A stretch of DNA of 64,000 nucleotides from Lachnospiraceae bacterium (GTDB taxonomy: Bacteria; Bacillota; Clostridia; Lachnospirales; Lachnospiraceae). The stretch lies in assembly GCA_016291405.1 (NCBI GenBank), contig JAEEXG010000003.1:1-64000 (forward strand), written 5' to 3'. This document shows positions 7,548 through 16,671 of this stretch, one piece after another. Within the stretch, counting starts at the first letter, position 1. Each line of letters opens with the position of its first letter. The translations under genes were made by a program, and so were the position numbers. The notes under the pieces are model-generated. The model was not told the DNA's origin. It searched no databases and saw only the letters and a program-made list of their open reading frames with translations.

Positions 7548-10500
7548 ATGGGGAAGAAGTTTTTGGCAGTACTTTTAAGTGCGGCTTTGTTATTTGGTGC
7601 GGCTAAATATGACGTAATAAGTGTAAATGCCGCCGCTTCCGATGAGAAAGAAACATCGGAAGAAATCTTAACTGAAGAAGTTTTACTTAAAGAAACCGAT
7701 TTGTCGGAAGAATCGGTTGAAAAATTAAACATTGAAAACGAAATCGACATAGAACCGGCAACAGACACTAAAGATGCTACTGAAGACGTGCCGGTTATTA
7801 GTATGCCCGAAAATGAGGAAACTGATGAAGAGGTGATTCTCATTCCCGAAGGCGATGCCTTTGACAAGCCTTCTGAAAGCGTAAGCGGGAATGAAGATGT
7901 AAGTGGAAATGCGGATACATTTATAAGTCCCGGGGATGAATCGGTTTCTTTTGAAAGCGCACAGAAAAAGGGAAGCGTTTTGGTTATGATATATGCGCCA
8001 AAGGGGGTATTCCCCGTGGGAACAACTGCGATAATAACCGAGCTTACCGACGAAAACACTGTTAAAGGCATAGAAGAGGCGGTATCAAAAGAACTTGATG
8101 ATAATAAGGTCATTACAGAAATAAAGGCCTATGACATCACTATGTTTGATGCTTTTGGAAATGAAGTTCAGCCTGATACAAGCAAAGGAAGCGTAACGGT
8201 TTCTTTTAAAAATATAGATACTAATGAAGCTATAAACAATGCGGATAAAGATATTGAAGTATTCCATGTGGAAGATTCACTTAGCAGTGCCGAAGCCATG
8301 GATACAAGCCTTTCATACAAAGAGGTTTCTTTTGAAGCAGAGCACTTCTCTCAATATGCCGTAGTTTCAATAGAAGATAAGGCGGCAGGAGAAGGAGAAA
8401 CCGATCCAAATGCTTTAATAGAGTCATTTTCTGTTACTGTAGGCGGAAAGCCTTTGAAAGATTTAAAAAAGATTTCTGCAAGTGATACCATTAGTGTCGT
8501 TTACAATTTAAAAAAGCATCTTGTTATAAATCCGGAAGGAAGCGCATGGACAGATTATGGCATTAAGGCAGGACATAGATATCCTCTTCCTTCAATACCA
8601 AAAGAATGTGCCAAGGGAAGGACTCCCGTAGATGTTAAGGGCGGAACTCTTAAGCTTGGTGTTATTGAATTTGATGCTGACGGTAATGCAACGCTTGTAG
8701 TAGATTCTTCATTTACAGAAATGCAGGATGCAAACAATGCTTTTGCAGGCTTTAATTTACAGCTTGATTTAAGCGGTTCAAGCGTTAATGATGACGGAAG
8801 CTTTGTGCTTAAATTCGGAGATGAAACCTTTGATATTAAAGTAGCGGAGTATTGCCCTCAGCCTCCGAAAGTAACTAAAACCGCATCAACACTTGATGCT
8901 GACAATAACATTACCTGGACTGTAACAGTAACAAACGATGCTAAGCCTATAGACTATATAGACGGAATTACACTTAAAGACACCTTCAGTGAAGGACAGG
9001 CTTATGTGGAAGGGTCGTTAGAAGACGGGGCCGGGAATAAAATAACACCCACCGCATCAGGTAGCACCATTACATGGTCTCATAACGATGATACGGCTTC
9101 AAAGGTAACAACCTACAAATATAAGACTCACATAGATTTTCTTGCTTTAACTAAAGATGAAAATGCCAATAAAACAGTAAACAAGAGTGTATCAAATAAG
9201 ATTCAGGCAACAGCTCCCGCAGCTTCTAACGGTGACTACGATGCCTTGGATTTCTCCACTCAGGCCACAAGCTCTGTTTCTAAAACAGTGAATGAGTGGG
9301 TGCATAAGGAAGGAAAAGAAGTTGATAAGGACGGTAATGCCATATGGACCGTTACTGTCAGAAACAATGAGTTTACTTTAAAAAATGTGGTGCTTCATGA
9401 TGAGATAGTTGCGGATGACGGAATAGAAATTGTAATGTCAGATATTAAGGTAACCGATTCAAAGGGAGATGTGGCATTTACACATAAAATGAACGGGTCC
9501 GTCCATGACATTTCTTTTACAAATCCTATGGAAGGAAATGCCGTATACACAATCACTTATAAAACTCAGATTAAAGACTATGCCGCTTTCTTAAAAAGAA
9601 ACCATAGCGTTCCTAAGAATAATGCATGGATTACCTATGAGTATGATGCTACAGGTAAAAACGGTTGGGTTAATGTAGAAGGACCTACTGTAGAAACAAG
9701 CTTTAAAGGTAAGAACCTTATGGGCGATGCGGCCATAAGAAAGAGTGCAGCCGGTATAGACAGAGTCAATCATCAAATGGATTGGCTTGTTACCATCAAC
9801 AATAACGAGCAGGACTTAGAAGGCGTTTATGTAATTGACGATCTTCCTAAAGGAAACACTTTTGTTGAAGTTAAAAATGTAAAAATAGGAACAGATGCTT
9901 TAGGTTATACTGATGCGCTTGAAGGAACCGATTACGAAGTTACGGAAATTAGCGATAAGCAGATTAAAGTAGACTTTAAAAACAACGTAAAAGAAAAGAT
10001 TGCCAAATTTGTTCTCACAACAAAACTTACACAGGATGAGAGTAAAGTGTGGGCAAGCAATAAAACGCAAGATTATATAAACTACGTAACTTTATTTTCT
10101 GACGGAAATGAAGAAGTAAAAGCACAGGCAACTCAAACCTATAAGAGTACAGTTATAAAGAAGTCTGTAGGAGACTATGATTACAATACTCACATTATTC
10201 CGTATACAATAACCGTTAATGATAACAAAATGGAAATGGAAAATGTGGTTGTAAGTGATGTGCTTGCAAGCAATCTTGAGTACGTTGAAGGATCTTCTAA
10301 TTTTGCTTCAAACACTTCATATGATAAAAACACAAATACATTAGTATTTAACTTTGACAAAATAACCGATAAGACCGTAATTACCTTTAATGCAAAGGTT
10401 AAAGACGGAGACCACTATAAAAATAACGGAAACTTCACAATCTCCAATAAGGCTTCTTTAAAGAGTAAAGACTACGATAAGGAGACAGAGGATTCATCGG

Positions 10501-12455
10501 AAGACACAAAAATAGAAAATAAAGCAATTAAAAAGGATGCTGTACGTAATAAAGAAATAATCGATTATACCGTGGCGATTAATGCGGCACAGCAAAACCT
10601 TTATGAAGGAAACACTTCACAGGTTTTTATAGAAGATACCTTGGGCGCAAGTTTAGTGCTTGATGAAGATAAAATTAAGTTATACGAAGCGGATGTTTCT
10701 AATAAAGGTGTACTTTCAAAGGGCGCTGAAGTTACAGGTATTGAGCCTGAATTTGACTACAGTACTCCTAAGACAATACTTAAAGTGCCGATTCCTAAAA
10801 GCGGAGCCAATAAGGCATACATTTTGGAATACAGAGCAAGGATGTTAAAAGAATCCGCAAATGATTTTTCGAATACTGTATTGCTTAAAGGATACGGAAG
10901 TGAAGCCTTAAATAAGTCAGATTACAGTTATAAGGCATCTGATTTTACGGATGTTGACTTTAGCCTTTATACATACTATATTTCATTACTCTTAGATGAG
11001 AATGATGATAAAAAGAAACTTGAAGGTGCTCACTTTAAGCTCTTTGACCCTTCTAAGAGTAACAGACTTGTGGGAGAGGCAGACTCAGATAAGGACGGTC
11101 GCATTACATTTGTAGGTAATTTGGCTGATAATCATTTATATATCTTAAAAGAAACCGATGCTCCCGATGGATATGAGATTCCTTTGGAACTTGCAGAAGG
11201 AAAAGAAGTATACACTAAGGGAAAAGGTAGAAGCATAGCTATAGAAGGAATAAAGAATAACACCTTTACAAATTCAAAGCCCTCTAAAGAAGTTACATTT
11301 AATCTTTTGGATAACAGCGATAAGAAGACAGACTTAGTTAAGAATAATTCTTCTCCCGCAAAGATTTCTGTTTATAAGGGCACAAAGGAAGTATGGAATT
11401 CTGACAGCACGGAGCCCTTTAAAGCTGTATACGGAATAGAGTATGAAGTAAAAGAGTCCGTAAACCCTTATGAATATCACGGAGATGCAAAAGAAGGCTA
11501 TAAGTTTGTGATTGATGAATCAACTCATGAACTTACGCTTTTAGGCTCATCTTCAAATGCTGTTCTTTCGGGAAATAAGATTACAATGTATGATTCCAAG
11601 AAAGAAAGCATGAAGATAAGTGTTGACGATATATCAGAAGCTCAGGGTAAGCCCCTTAAGGGAGCTAAGTTTGTGCTTAAAGATAAAAAGGGCGTAGTTA
11701 AAGAGTGGGAGAGCGACGGCATCACTAAAGATATCACTCTTCCCGAAGGAGACTACACCTTAGAGCGTACACTTGCTCCTAACGGCTTTTTGACAGAGAG
11801 TAAGTTACTTAAGTTTTCAATAAAGAAAAATTTGACTTCAAACTTATTGGAAATCGATCCTACGGATAACAGCACAAATCTGGAAATAGTTGACTCAAAG
11901 ATTGTAGTTCCGGAAAAAACAGATACCTCAAAGGCTGTAAAGAATAAGCCCGGTGCAAAGGCAGGGCCTTCAATTAATGTAGATGATTATAATGACATGA
12001 CGCTTACTCCGGTTAAATATGATAACGGTGTGGCAACAGGCTTAGAAGATACTCCTTATTGGACTAAGGCTGACGGAACGGATTTAACATTACAGCCTCA
12101 GGTTGAGTATGTTCTTACAACCATTGATAAAACCGGTAAAAAGGTTTCAACCGTTGTAATGATTGATGAAAACGGAAAGCTTGTGTCAAAGGATTATGTA
12201 GATCCAAGTAAAAAAACAGCTTTAAGAGGAAATTCATCATCCAAGGGCTCAGACCATTCAGATCATTCAGAGCATTCTGATAAATCAAAGAATGATAATA
12301 AGCCTGCCGAAAACGCAATCACTCCTTTACAGACCGGAAATAGGCGTACTTTAGCAAAGACCGGCGGATTTGTGGGCACAGTTGTCGGATACGGCGCAGG
12401 AATCTTAATGATTGTTGGTGGCGTCTTTATGATAGTGGGAAAGAAAAAGAAATGA
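7548..12455 (+). CDS. Sortase-anchored multidomain surface adhesin / pilin-like protein
   Basis: The protein has 1635 residues. A signal peptide (about 1-30, ending VNAAA) is followed by an acidic linker (30-130) and a series of repeated beta-sandwich modules of about 130-160 residues. Each module opens with a 'D-x-x-x-(I/M)-x-W-x-V-(T/I)-x-N' strand (ITWTVTVTNDAK, AIWTVTVRNNEF, QMDWLVTINNNE), as in DUF11/collagen-binding-type adhesin domains. Near the C-terminus are at least two SpaA/Cna-B-like prealbumin folds. The first has the E-box LYILKETDAPDGYE, the second YTLERTLAPNGF. The glutamate in such boxes completes a Lys-Asn isopeptide bond. A His/Ser/Asp-rich linker (SDHSDHSEHSD) precedes the sorting signal LAKTG at 1602-1606, a hydrophobic helix and KKKK. 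The following sortase overlaps it by 4 bp. Ligand unknown. Confidence 0.88.
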   Translation: MGKKFLAVLLSAALLFGAAKYDVISVNAAASDEKETSEEILTEEVLLKETDLSEESVEKLNIENEIDIEPATDTKDATEDVPVISMPENEETDEEVILIPEGDAFDKPSESVSGNEDVSGNADTFISPGDESVSFESAQKKGSVLVMIYAPKGVFPVGTTAIITELTDENTVKGIEEAVSKELDDNKVITEIKAYDITMFDAFGNEVQPDTSKGSVTVSFKNIDTNEAINNADKDIEVFHVEDSLSSAEAMDTSLSYKEVSFEAEHFSQYAVVSIEDKAAGEGETDPNALIESFSVTVGGKPLKDLKKISASDTISVVYNLKKHLVINPEGSAWTDYGIKAGHRYPLPSIPKECAKGRTPVDVKGGTLKLGVIEFDADGNATLVVDSSFTEMQDANNAFAGFNLQLDLSGSSVNDDGSFVLKFGDETFDIKVAEYCPQPPKVTKTASTLDADNNITWTVTVTNDAKPIDYIDGITLKDTFSEGQAYVEGSLEDGAGNKITPTASGSTITWSHNDDTASKVTTYKYKTHIDFLALTKDENANKTVNKSVSNKIQATAPAASNGDYDALDFSTQATSSVSKTVNEWVHKEGKEVDKDGNAIWTVTVRNNEFTLKNVVLHDEIVADDGIEIVMSDIKVTDSKGDVAFTHKMNGSVHDISFTNPMEGNAVYTITYKTQIKDYAAFLKRNHSVPKNNAWITYEYDATGKNGWVNVEGPTVETSFKGKNLMGDAAIRKSAAGIDRVNHQMDWLVTINNNEQDLEGVYVIDDLPKGNTFVEVKNVKIGTDALGYTDALEGTDYEVTEISDKQIKVDFKNNVKEKIAKFVLTTKLTQDESKVWASNKTQDYINYVTLFSDGNEEVKAQATQTYKSTVIKKSVGDYDYNTHIIPYTITVNDNKMEMENVVVSDVLASNLEYVEGSSNFASNTSYDKNTNTLVFNFDKITDKTVITFNAKVKDGDHYKNNGNFTISNKASLKSKDYDKETEDSSEDTKIENKAIKKDAVRNKEIIDYTVAINAAQQNLYEGNTSQVFIEDTLGASLVLDEDKIKLYEADVSNKGVLSKGAEVTGIEPEFDYSTPKTILKVPIPKSGANKAYILEYRARMLKESANDFSNTVLLKGYGSEALNKSDYSYKASDFTDVDFSLYTYYISLLLDENDDKKKLEGAHFKLFDPSKSNRLVGEADSDKDGRITFVGNLADNHLYILKETDAPDGYEIPLELAEGKEVYTKGKGRSIAIEGIKNNTFTNSKPSKEVTFNLLDNSDKKTDLVKNNSSPAKISVYKGTKEVWNSDSTEPFKAVYGIEYEVKESVNPYEYHGDAKEGYKFVIDESTHELTLLGSSSNAVLSGNKITMYDSKKESMKISVDDISEAQGKPLKGAKFVLKDKKGVVKEWESDGITKDITLPEGDYTLERTLAPNGFLTESKLLKFSIKKNLTSNLLEIDPTDNSTNLEIVDSKIVVPEKTDTSKAVKNKPGAKAGPSINVDDYNDMTLTPVKYDNGVATGLEDTPYWTKADGTDLTLQPQVEYVLTTIDKTGKKVSTVVMIDENGKLVSKDYVDPSKKTALRGNSSSKGSDHSDHSEHSDKSKNDNKPAENAITPLQTGNRRTLAKTGGFVGTVVGYGAGILMIVGGVFMIVGKKKK

Positions 12456-13102
12456 AAAAGAAACTAATAAATCTTTTAGGCGGTCTTTTGATTTCTTTTG
12501 GCCTGCTTATAGTGGTTGGCTCTGTTGTGCTTAATTTAGAGCAAAGAGCAATGCAAAAAGAAGCCATTAATGAATTTAAGCAAATGGTTTTAGATAGTAA
12601 GGAAGCGCCTTTAAAAGAAGATAAGTCTTTAAATGAAGAAGCCGATAAAGATGAGGCCATTGAAGATATTAAGGCCGATTTGGCAGCAGACGTGTCTGTA
12701 AATACCGGTGATATTCTATACATATTAAGGATTCCAACCATAGAGTCTGAAAGCCCTGTTAGAGAAGGGGTAAGCGATGGCGTATTGGCAGATTCCTTGG
12801 GCCATGAACCTGATACGGCTTTAGTAGGAGAAGTTGGAAACTGCGTCATTGCAGGCCACAGAAACTATAGCTTTGGAAAATACTTTAACAGGCTTAATGA
12901 AGTAAAGACCGGCGACTATATTTACGTTGATACTAAAGATGATACATACAAGTACGAAGTCTATGATATAATCGTGGTTGAGCCTGATGACTTAAGCGTG
13001 CTTGATAATACGGATAGAGAAGAGCTTACTCTATATACCTGCACTCCCGTAGTTATAGGCACCCACAGACTGGTGGTTAAAGCAAAACGAGTAGGAGAAT
13101 AA
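12452..13102 (+). CDS. Sortase (single-domain, class D-like)
   Basis: This is a membrane-anchored cysteine transpeptidase of 216 residues. It has an N-terminal membrane helix (about 7-28), a charged linker (40-75), and a catalytic beta barrel with His in VIAGHRNYSFG, Cys in TLYTC and Arg in THRLVV. There is no C-terminal membrane helix, which argues against pilin-polymerising class C and favours class D or A-like housekeeping types. The start codon overlaps the adhesin stop (ATGA), so translation is probably coupled and the adhesin is the likely dedicated substrate, cut within its LAKTG signal. The exact class is uncertain without alignment. Confidence 0.88.
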   Translation: MKKKLINLLGGLLISFGLLIVVGSVVLNLEQRAMQKEAINEFKQMVLDSKEAPLKEDKSLNEEADKDEAIEDIKADLAADVSVNTGDILYILRIPTIESESPVREGVSDGVLADSLGHEPDTALVGEVGNCVIAGHRNYSFGKYFNRLNEVKTGDYIYVDTKDDTYKYEVYDIIVVEPDDLSVLDNTDREELTLYTCTPVVIGTHRLVVKAKRVGE

Positions 13103-13106
13103 ATCT

Positions 13107-13616
13107 ATGCCGATTATTGATTTGGTAGACATCGATAATGCTTCCGATGAAGTAAAAGAAGCCGTTAAAAAGCACCTTGATAAGGGCTATACAATTACAA
13201 ATGAAAAGCGTACTCTTTTACACAACGTGCCGGCATTTGAAGCTTTGGAAGTTAAATCTTATGAAATGAGCAAAGAACTTCAGAAATTCATTTCAAAAAG
13301 AGCGGCAAATCTTTTTGAGTATGCAATCTCTGTTGAAAACGATTGCCTTGTATGCACAACGTTTTATAAAAAGTACATGGAATCAATCGGATTTGATATT
13401 AACAATCCCGATTATACAGAGGAAGAAGAACTTGTCATTGAATATGCAAGAGCGATTGTAAGAGACAGGAAGAATATTCCTGCAGAGCTTTTTGACAGAC
13501 TTAAAGCGCATCTTGGTCAGGAAGGCCTTGTGGTATTAACCACAATGGCAATGTTTATGATTGCTAACAATTATTTTAATGACGTATTACAGGTTCAGTC
13601 AGAATTCTTACAATAA
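13107..13616 (+). CDS. Carboxymuconolactone decarboxylase / AhpD-like protein
   Basis: The protein has 169 residues and is all-helical. The central CLVCTTFYKKYMESIG holds the CxxC pair and partly matches the AhpD-like CxxC-x3-H motif, but the histidine position is a tyrosine or lysine here. AhpD proteins reduce peroxiredoxin-type enzymes through the CxxC; others of the family are decarboxylases. It starts 4 bp after the sortase stop, and its AGGAGA ribosome-binding site overlaps the end of the sortase gene, so it belongs to the same transcript. Its link to surface-protein anchoring is unclear. It could protect thiols or may just be carried along. Confidence 0.7.
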   Translation: MPIIDLVDIDNASDEVKEAVKKHLDKGYTITNEKRTLLHNVPAFEALEVKSYEMSKELQKFISKRAANLFEYAISVENDCLVCTTFYKKYMESIGFDINNPDYTEEEELVIEYARAIVRDRKNIPAELFDRLKAHLGQEGLVVLTTMAMFMIANNYFNDVLQVQSEFLQ

Positions 13617-13618
13617 TA

Positions 13619-13652
13619 AAAACCGCTTGCGAAAAATCGTAAGCGGTTTTTT
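13619..13652. terminator. Bidirectional terminator between convergent genes
   Basis: AAACCGCTTGCG pairs with CGTAAGCGGTTT around a short A-rich loop, with T runs on both strands. It serves the adhesin operon on the plus strand and the ECF gene on the minus strand. Confidence 0.9.
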
Positions 13653-13656
13653 AAAA

Positions 13657-14226
13657 TTATTGATGCTTAATAAGATTTTTAAGTAAAGGATGAAGTAATG
13701 TTGAAATGATAACGCCTGCAACGCCTTGAACAATGTTTGGAATAATTCCTGCGGCTGAGCCTATTAAACCTGCATGTAAATCGGTACCGTTTACAATTGA
13801 CAACATAAAGATTTCAAACAGGAAGTAGCCTGCCACCATAATGATTTCACCAAAGATACCGGAGGCTATAACCTGAGGAATGGTGGTTTTTGTTTCTTTC
13901 TTTGTTAAGGCCTTAAAACCTAAAAATGCAATTAATGCAGATAAAGCTTTAATAATAAAAGTAGCGGGAGCGTAGATAAAATAGCCTCCGAGGATATCGG
14001 CAAGGGCCGAACCTATACCAGCGGCAAGTGTGCCGTAAACGGGGCCAAGCAACAATCCCGATAAAAGCACAAATCCATCTCCCGGATGAATGTATCCTTG
14101 TGTCACCGTAGGAATCTTAATTACTGATGTTCCAACAAATGTTAATGCTGCAAATAATGCAGATAATATTAAATGCTTTGTCTTAAACGACTGTGTCGTC
14201 TTAACAGTTTCTACTGTGTTTCCCAT
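13657..14226 (-). CDS. ECF transporter S component (riboflavin-type family), candidate vitamin B6 importer
   Basis: This is a substrate-binding membrane subunit of an energy-coupling-factor importer, with 189 residues and five to six helices. The segment with HPGDGFVLLSGLLLGPVYG, then GIGSALADILGGYFIYAPATFIIKAL, is typical of the PF07155-like ECF S-component family. The energising EcfA/A'/T module is not in the window, so it presumably uses a shared module. The start has an AGGAGA ribosome-binding site. It is divergent from a MocR-type regulator. In Firmicutes that arrangement (PdxR next to PdxU-type S components) often marks pyridoxal or pyridoxine uptake. The B6 assignment is an inference from context, and queuosine, thiamine or another vitamin remains possible. 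Confidence 0.8.
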   Translation of the reverse strand: MGNTVETVKTTQSFKTKHLILSALFAALTFVGTSVIKIPTVTQGYIHPGDGFVLLSGLLLGPVYGTLAAGIGSALADILGGYFIYAPATFIIKALSALIAFLGFKALTKKETKTTIPQVIASGIFGEIIMVAGYFLFEIFMLSIVNGTDLHAGLIGSAAGIIPNIVQGVAGVIISTLLHPLLKNLIKHQ

Positions 14227-14253
14227 AACGTATTCTCCTATATTAAAATTTCT

Positions 14254-14270
14254 TTGAAAAGACTTTTCAA
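14254..14270. promoter_or_regulatory. 17-bp palindrome in the ECF-MocR divergent promoter region
   Basis: TTGAAAAG-A-CTTTTCAA is a perfect palindrome with 8-bp arms, 28 bp upstream of the ECF start codon. It is a candidate operator in the 124-bp gap between the divergent genes. Confidence 0.45.
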
Positions 14271-14350
14271 CTTTGTAACTTGGAAATATAATAACAGTAA
14301 TCTGGTATCATAAAAATACACAAAAACGATTATTTTTTAGGGGACAGTTT

Positions 14351-15631
14351 ATGGATAAGGTTTATGAAAAAGTCTATGCCTATTACAAAGATGAAATAGA
14401 AAGAAAGAGACTTAAGCCCGGAGAGAGGATTCCTTCTTTAAGAAAGACTCAAAAGATTCTAGGTGTAAGTAAGACATCCGCTGAAACAGGATACTTACAG
14501 TTATCTGCCGATGGGTTTATTTATCCTGTTGAAAAGGTGGGCTACTTTGTGTCAGATACCGCGGGCAATTTCCTAAACAAAGATACCAAGTTAAAGAAAG
14601 AAGAAAGCCTTCAAAAGCAAAACTATAAGTATGATTTTCAAACAATAGGTGAGGACAAGACGGTTTCTTGCCTTAAGCTTTGGACAAGATACATGAAGTC
14701 TGCATTAAGGCAGGAAGACAGACTTTTATCATACGCGGATTCCCAAGGGGAAGAGGATTTAAGGATCGAAATAGCAAATCATATAAGAAAAACAAGAAAC
14801 ATAATCTGTTCTAAAGAAGACATTGTAATCGGTGCCGGATATCAAAATCTTTTGCAGATTTTAATTGCTTTAATTGACGGAGAGAAAAGTGTTTCTTTTC
14901 CCACATCGAACTTTACAGATGGTGCCACCACCTTTTTAAATGCAGGATATAAAGTAAACTACAGGGATAAAGAAAGCCATGTTTTATACGTAACTCCCTC
15001 TTATATGACAAAATACGGTGAAGTAATGACCATGAAAAGGCGTCATGAGCTTATTGAGCACGCACTTAAAAACAATCATTTAATTATTGAAGATGACTAT
15101 CAAAACGACTTTGTGTTTTCAAGTAAGCCAACTCCCAGCCTTTATGCCATGACAGGGGGCAAGAACACTGTATTTTTAGGCTCTTTTTCAAGAGTGCTTC
15201 TTCCAAGCGTAAGAATAAGCTTCCTGGTGCTTGAAAGGGGAATGCTTTCAGAATATAAGCGCATTAAAAGGCTATATAATCAAACCGCATCTGTTACAGA
15301 GCAGATAGCTCTTTCCCAGTTTTTAAGAGACGGACATTTAAACAGGCACATAAAGAAAACAAGAAGATATTATGAGAGTAAGAGAGAAGCCATGGTAAGT
15401 ATTTTAAACGAAGAGTTTAAAGACATGGGCAAGGTCTTTTTGGGGGATAGCGGAATGGAAGTTGGGTTTAAACCAAAGGGGAAACTTAATATAGAAAAGT
15501 TAGATAAATGCCCCGTTAAGTTTAGCCTTATTAAAGATTCAAAAGGAGAGGATGCAATTTTACTGTCCTGCAGTAAGATAGAGACCGAAAATATAAGGCC
15601 TGCTTTGGATATATTAAAAGAGTATATTTAG
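14351..15631 (+). CDS. MocR-type GntR/aminotransferase regulator lacking the PLP lysine
   Basis: The protein has 426 residues. It has an N-terminal GntR winged helix (about 1-68: EIERKRLKPGERIPSLRKTQ, then LGVSKTSAETGYLQL) and an aminotransferase fold type I domain (about 95-426). Conserved family features include LSYADSQGEEDLR, IIEDDYQNDF (Asp for the PLP ring nitrogen) and LGSFS-R-VLLPSVRIS. In MocR and PdxR proteins the residue after the last FS is the Schiff-base lysine. Here it is Arg281 (codon AGA at 15191-15193). The usual TPSHQxP loop is also changed, to TPSYMTKYG. The protein may therefore bind PLP non-covalently, bind another effector, or be effector-blind. It is divergent from the ECF S component, which it probably controls. 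The surrounding residues are intact, so the call of family is safe. Confidence 0.88.
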   Translation: MDKVYEKVYAYYKDEIERKRLKPGERIPSLRKTQKILGVSKTSAETGYLQLSADGFIYPVEKVGYFVSDTAGNFLNKDTKLKKEESLQKQNYKYDFQTIGEDKTVSCLKLWTRYMKSALRQEDRLLSYADSQGEEDLRIEIANHIRKTRNIICSKEDIVIGAGYQNLLQILIALIDGEKSVSFPTSNFTDGATTFLNAGYKVNYRDKESHVLYVTPSYMTKYGEVMTMKRRHELIEHALKNNHLIIEDDYQNDFVFSSKPTPSLYAMTGGKNTVFLGSFSRVLLPSVRISFLVLERGMLSEYKRIKRLYNQTASVTEQIALSQFLRDGHLNRHIKKTRRYYESKREAMVSILNEEFKDMGKVFLGDSGMEVGFKPKGKLNIEKLDKCPVKFSLIKDSKGEDAILLSCSKIETENIRPALDILKEYI

Positions 15632-15642
15632 AAAAAAGAATT

Positions 15643-15674
15643 AAAGGCTATCCGGAAACGGATAGCCTTTTTTT
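15643..15674. terminator. Bidirectional terminator between MocR and AraC genes
   Basis: AAAGGCTATCCG and its complement form a perfect 12-bp stem with a GAAA loop (15643-15670), followed by seven T. It overlaps the last codon of the convergent AraC gene. Confidence 0.92.
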
Positions 15675-16659
15675 ATACGGTGGCTTTATTATATTTTGCA
15701 AAATGAGGATTTGCCGGAAGGGGGTGCCTTACTTCGTTTAACATTCTAAATTGTGACGGTGGGTATCCCGTACTTTTTCTGAAAGCTCTTGTGAAGGCTG
15801 CGCTGCTTGCAAATCCTGCCTGATAAGAAATATCGGTGATTGAAAGTTCAGGATTTGAAAGAAGAGTCTGGGCATAATTTATTCTCATTTGCTGAAGATA
15901 CTGATAAAAGGTTACCCCGGTGTAGTCACTGAATATTCTTTCAAAATGATACTTACTGAATCCGGCATATGATGCCACACTCTCTAATGATATGTTTTCC
16001 GTAAAATGCTCTGAAATATAGGCGCATACATTGCTAAGAGAAATGCTGTTTTTAAAGGTATTTAAAGGAGCAACGGAATCAGAACCTATAAACAGCCCTA
16101 TGTTTTTGGCGCAATATGCTATAAATTCCATTAAGATTGAATATATTTCAAGTTCTCCGAAGGGGTCTAACTCCGTAAAGGCAGTTACATTTTCATCAAA
16201 AGGTTCGATGTTTGAAGAAGCGGCGGCTTGTGAGCCAAAGTATAATTCCTTGATTCTTCCTATGTAATCAAAAAGCTTTTCGTATACATCTTTAGGGCAG
16301 CTTTTTTTCTTTATGTGAAGGGCGGGAGACATTAATCTGAAAGCTTTATCCAATTCTTTTAAAGAAACTATGCCCGAAAAGTCTGCCTGAATATAAAGTC
16401 TTGCTCCCGGTGTGGGAGAGAAGATTTCGTGAAGTACGGCAGGACATATTAAAAGAATGTCTCCTATATCCACAAAATATTTCTGATTAGAACATATCAC
16501 GTTGTATGGAGCTTCCATCGGGCAGATGATCTCGATGTCTGTATGCCAATGAGGCGGAAAATCTGAATGAAGCCTGTTTATAAACATCCTTATATTGGTG
16601 TTTATCTTATGCCTGATGCTTTCCCTTGCTCCCTTTACATATGTTAATTCGCTTTTCAT
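15673..16659 (-). CDS. AraC family regulator with N-terminal cupin-like sensor
   Basis: The protein has 328 residues from the ATG at 16659, preceded by GGTGGGGG. A GTG four codons earlier lies in that ribosome-binding site. The N-terminal half contains PPHWHTDIEIICPMEAPYNV and VDIGDILLICPAVLHE, the histidine pattern of an AraC-binding cupin that senses a sugar. The C-terminal 100 residues hold two helix-turn-helix motifs: ISLESVASYAGFSKYHFERIFSDYTG, given here as about residues 222-247, and SITDISYQAGFASSAAFTRAFRKSTGYPPSQFR near 275-307. It is divergent from the sugar ABC operon starting at 16996 and is the likely activator of that operon. Confidence 0.92.
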   Translation of the reverse strand: MKSELTYVKGARESIRHKINTNIRMFINRLHSDFPPHWHTDIEIICPMEAPYNVICSNQKYFVDIGDILLICPAVLHEIFSPTPGARLYIQADFSGIVSLKELDKAFRLMSPALHIKKKSCPKDVYEKLFDYIGRIKELYFGSQAAASSNIEPFDENVTAFTELDPFGELEIYSILMEFIAYCAKNIGLFIGSDSVAPLNTFKNSISLSNVCAYISEHFTENISLESVASYAGFSKYHFERIFSDYTGVTFYQYLQQMRINYAQTLLSNPELSITDISYQAGFASSAAFTRAFRKSTGYPPSQFRMLNEVRHPLPANPHFAKYNKATV

Positions 16660-16671
16660 ATTTACCCCCAC

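Noticed and set aside
7433..8113. 226-residue serine-rich open frame on the minus strand
   Set aside because: It lies antisense to the start of the adhesin, has biased Ser/Thr composition from reading Glu/Asp/Lys codons in reverse, and shows no domain.
12427..12849. 140-residue minus-strand open frame
   Set aside because: It is antisense to the sortase gene, which has clear catalytic motifs.
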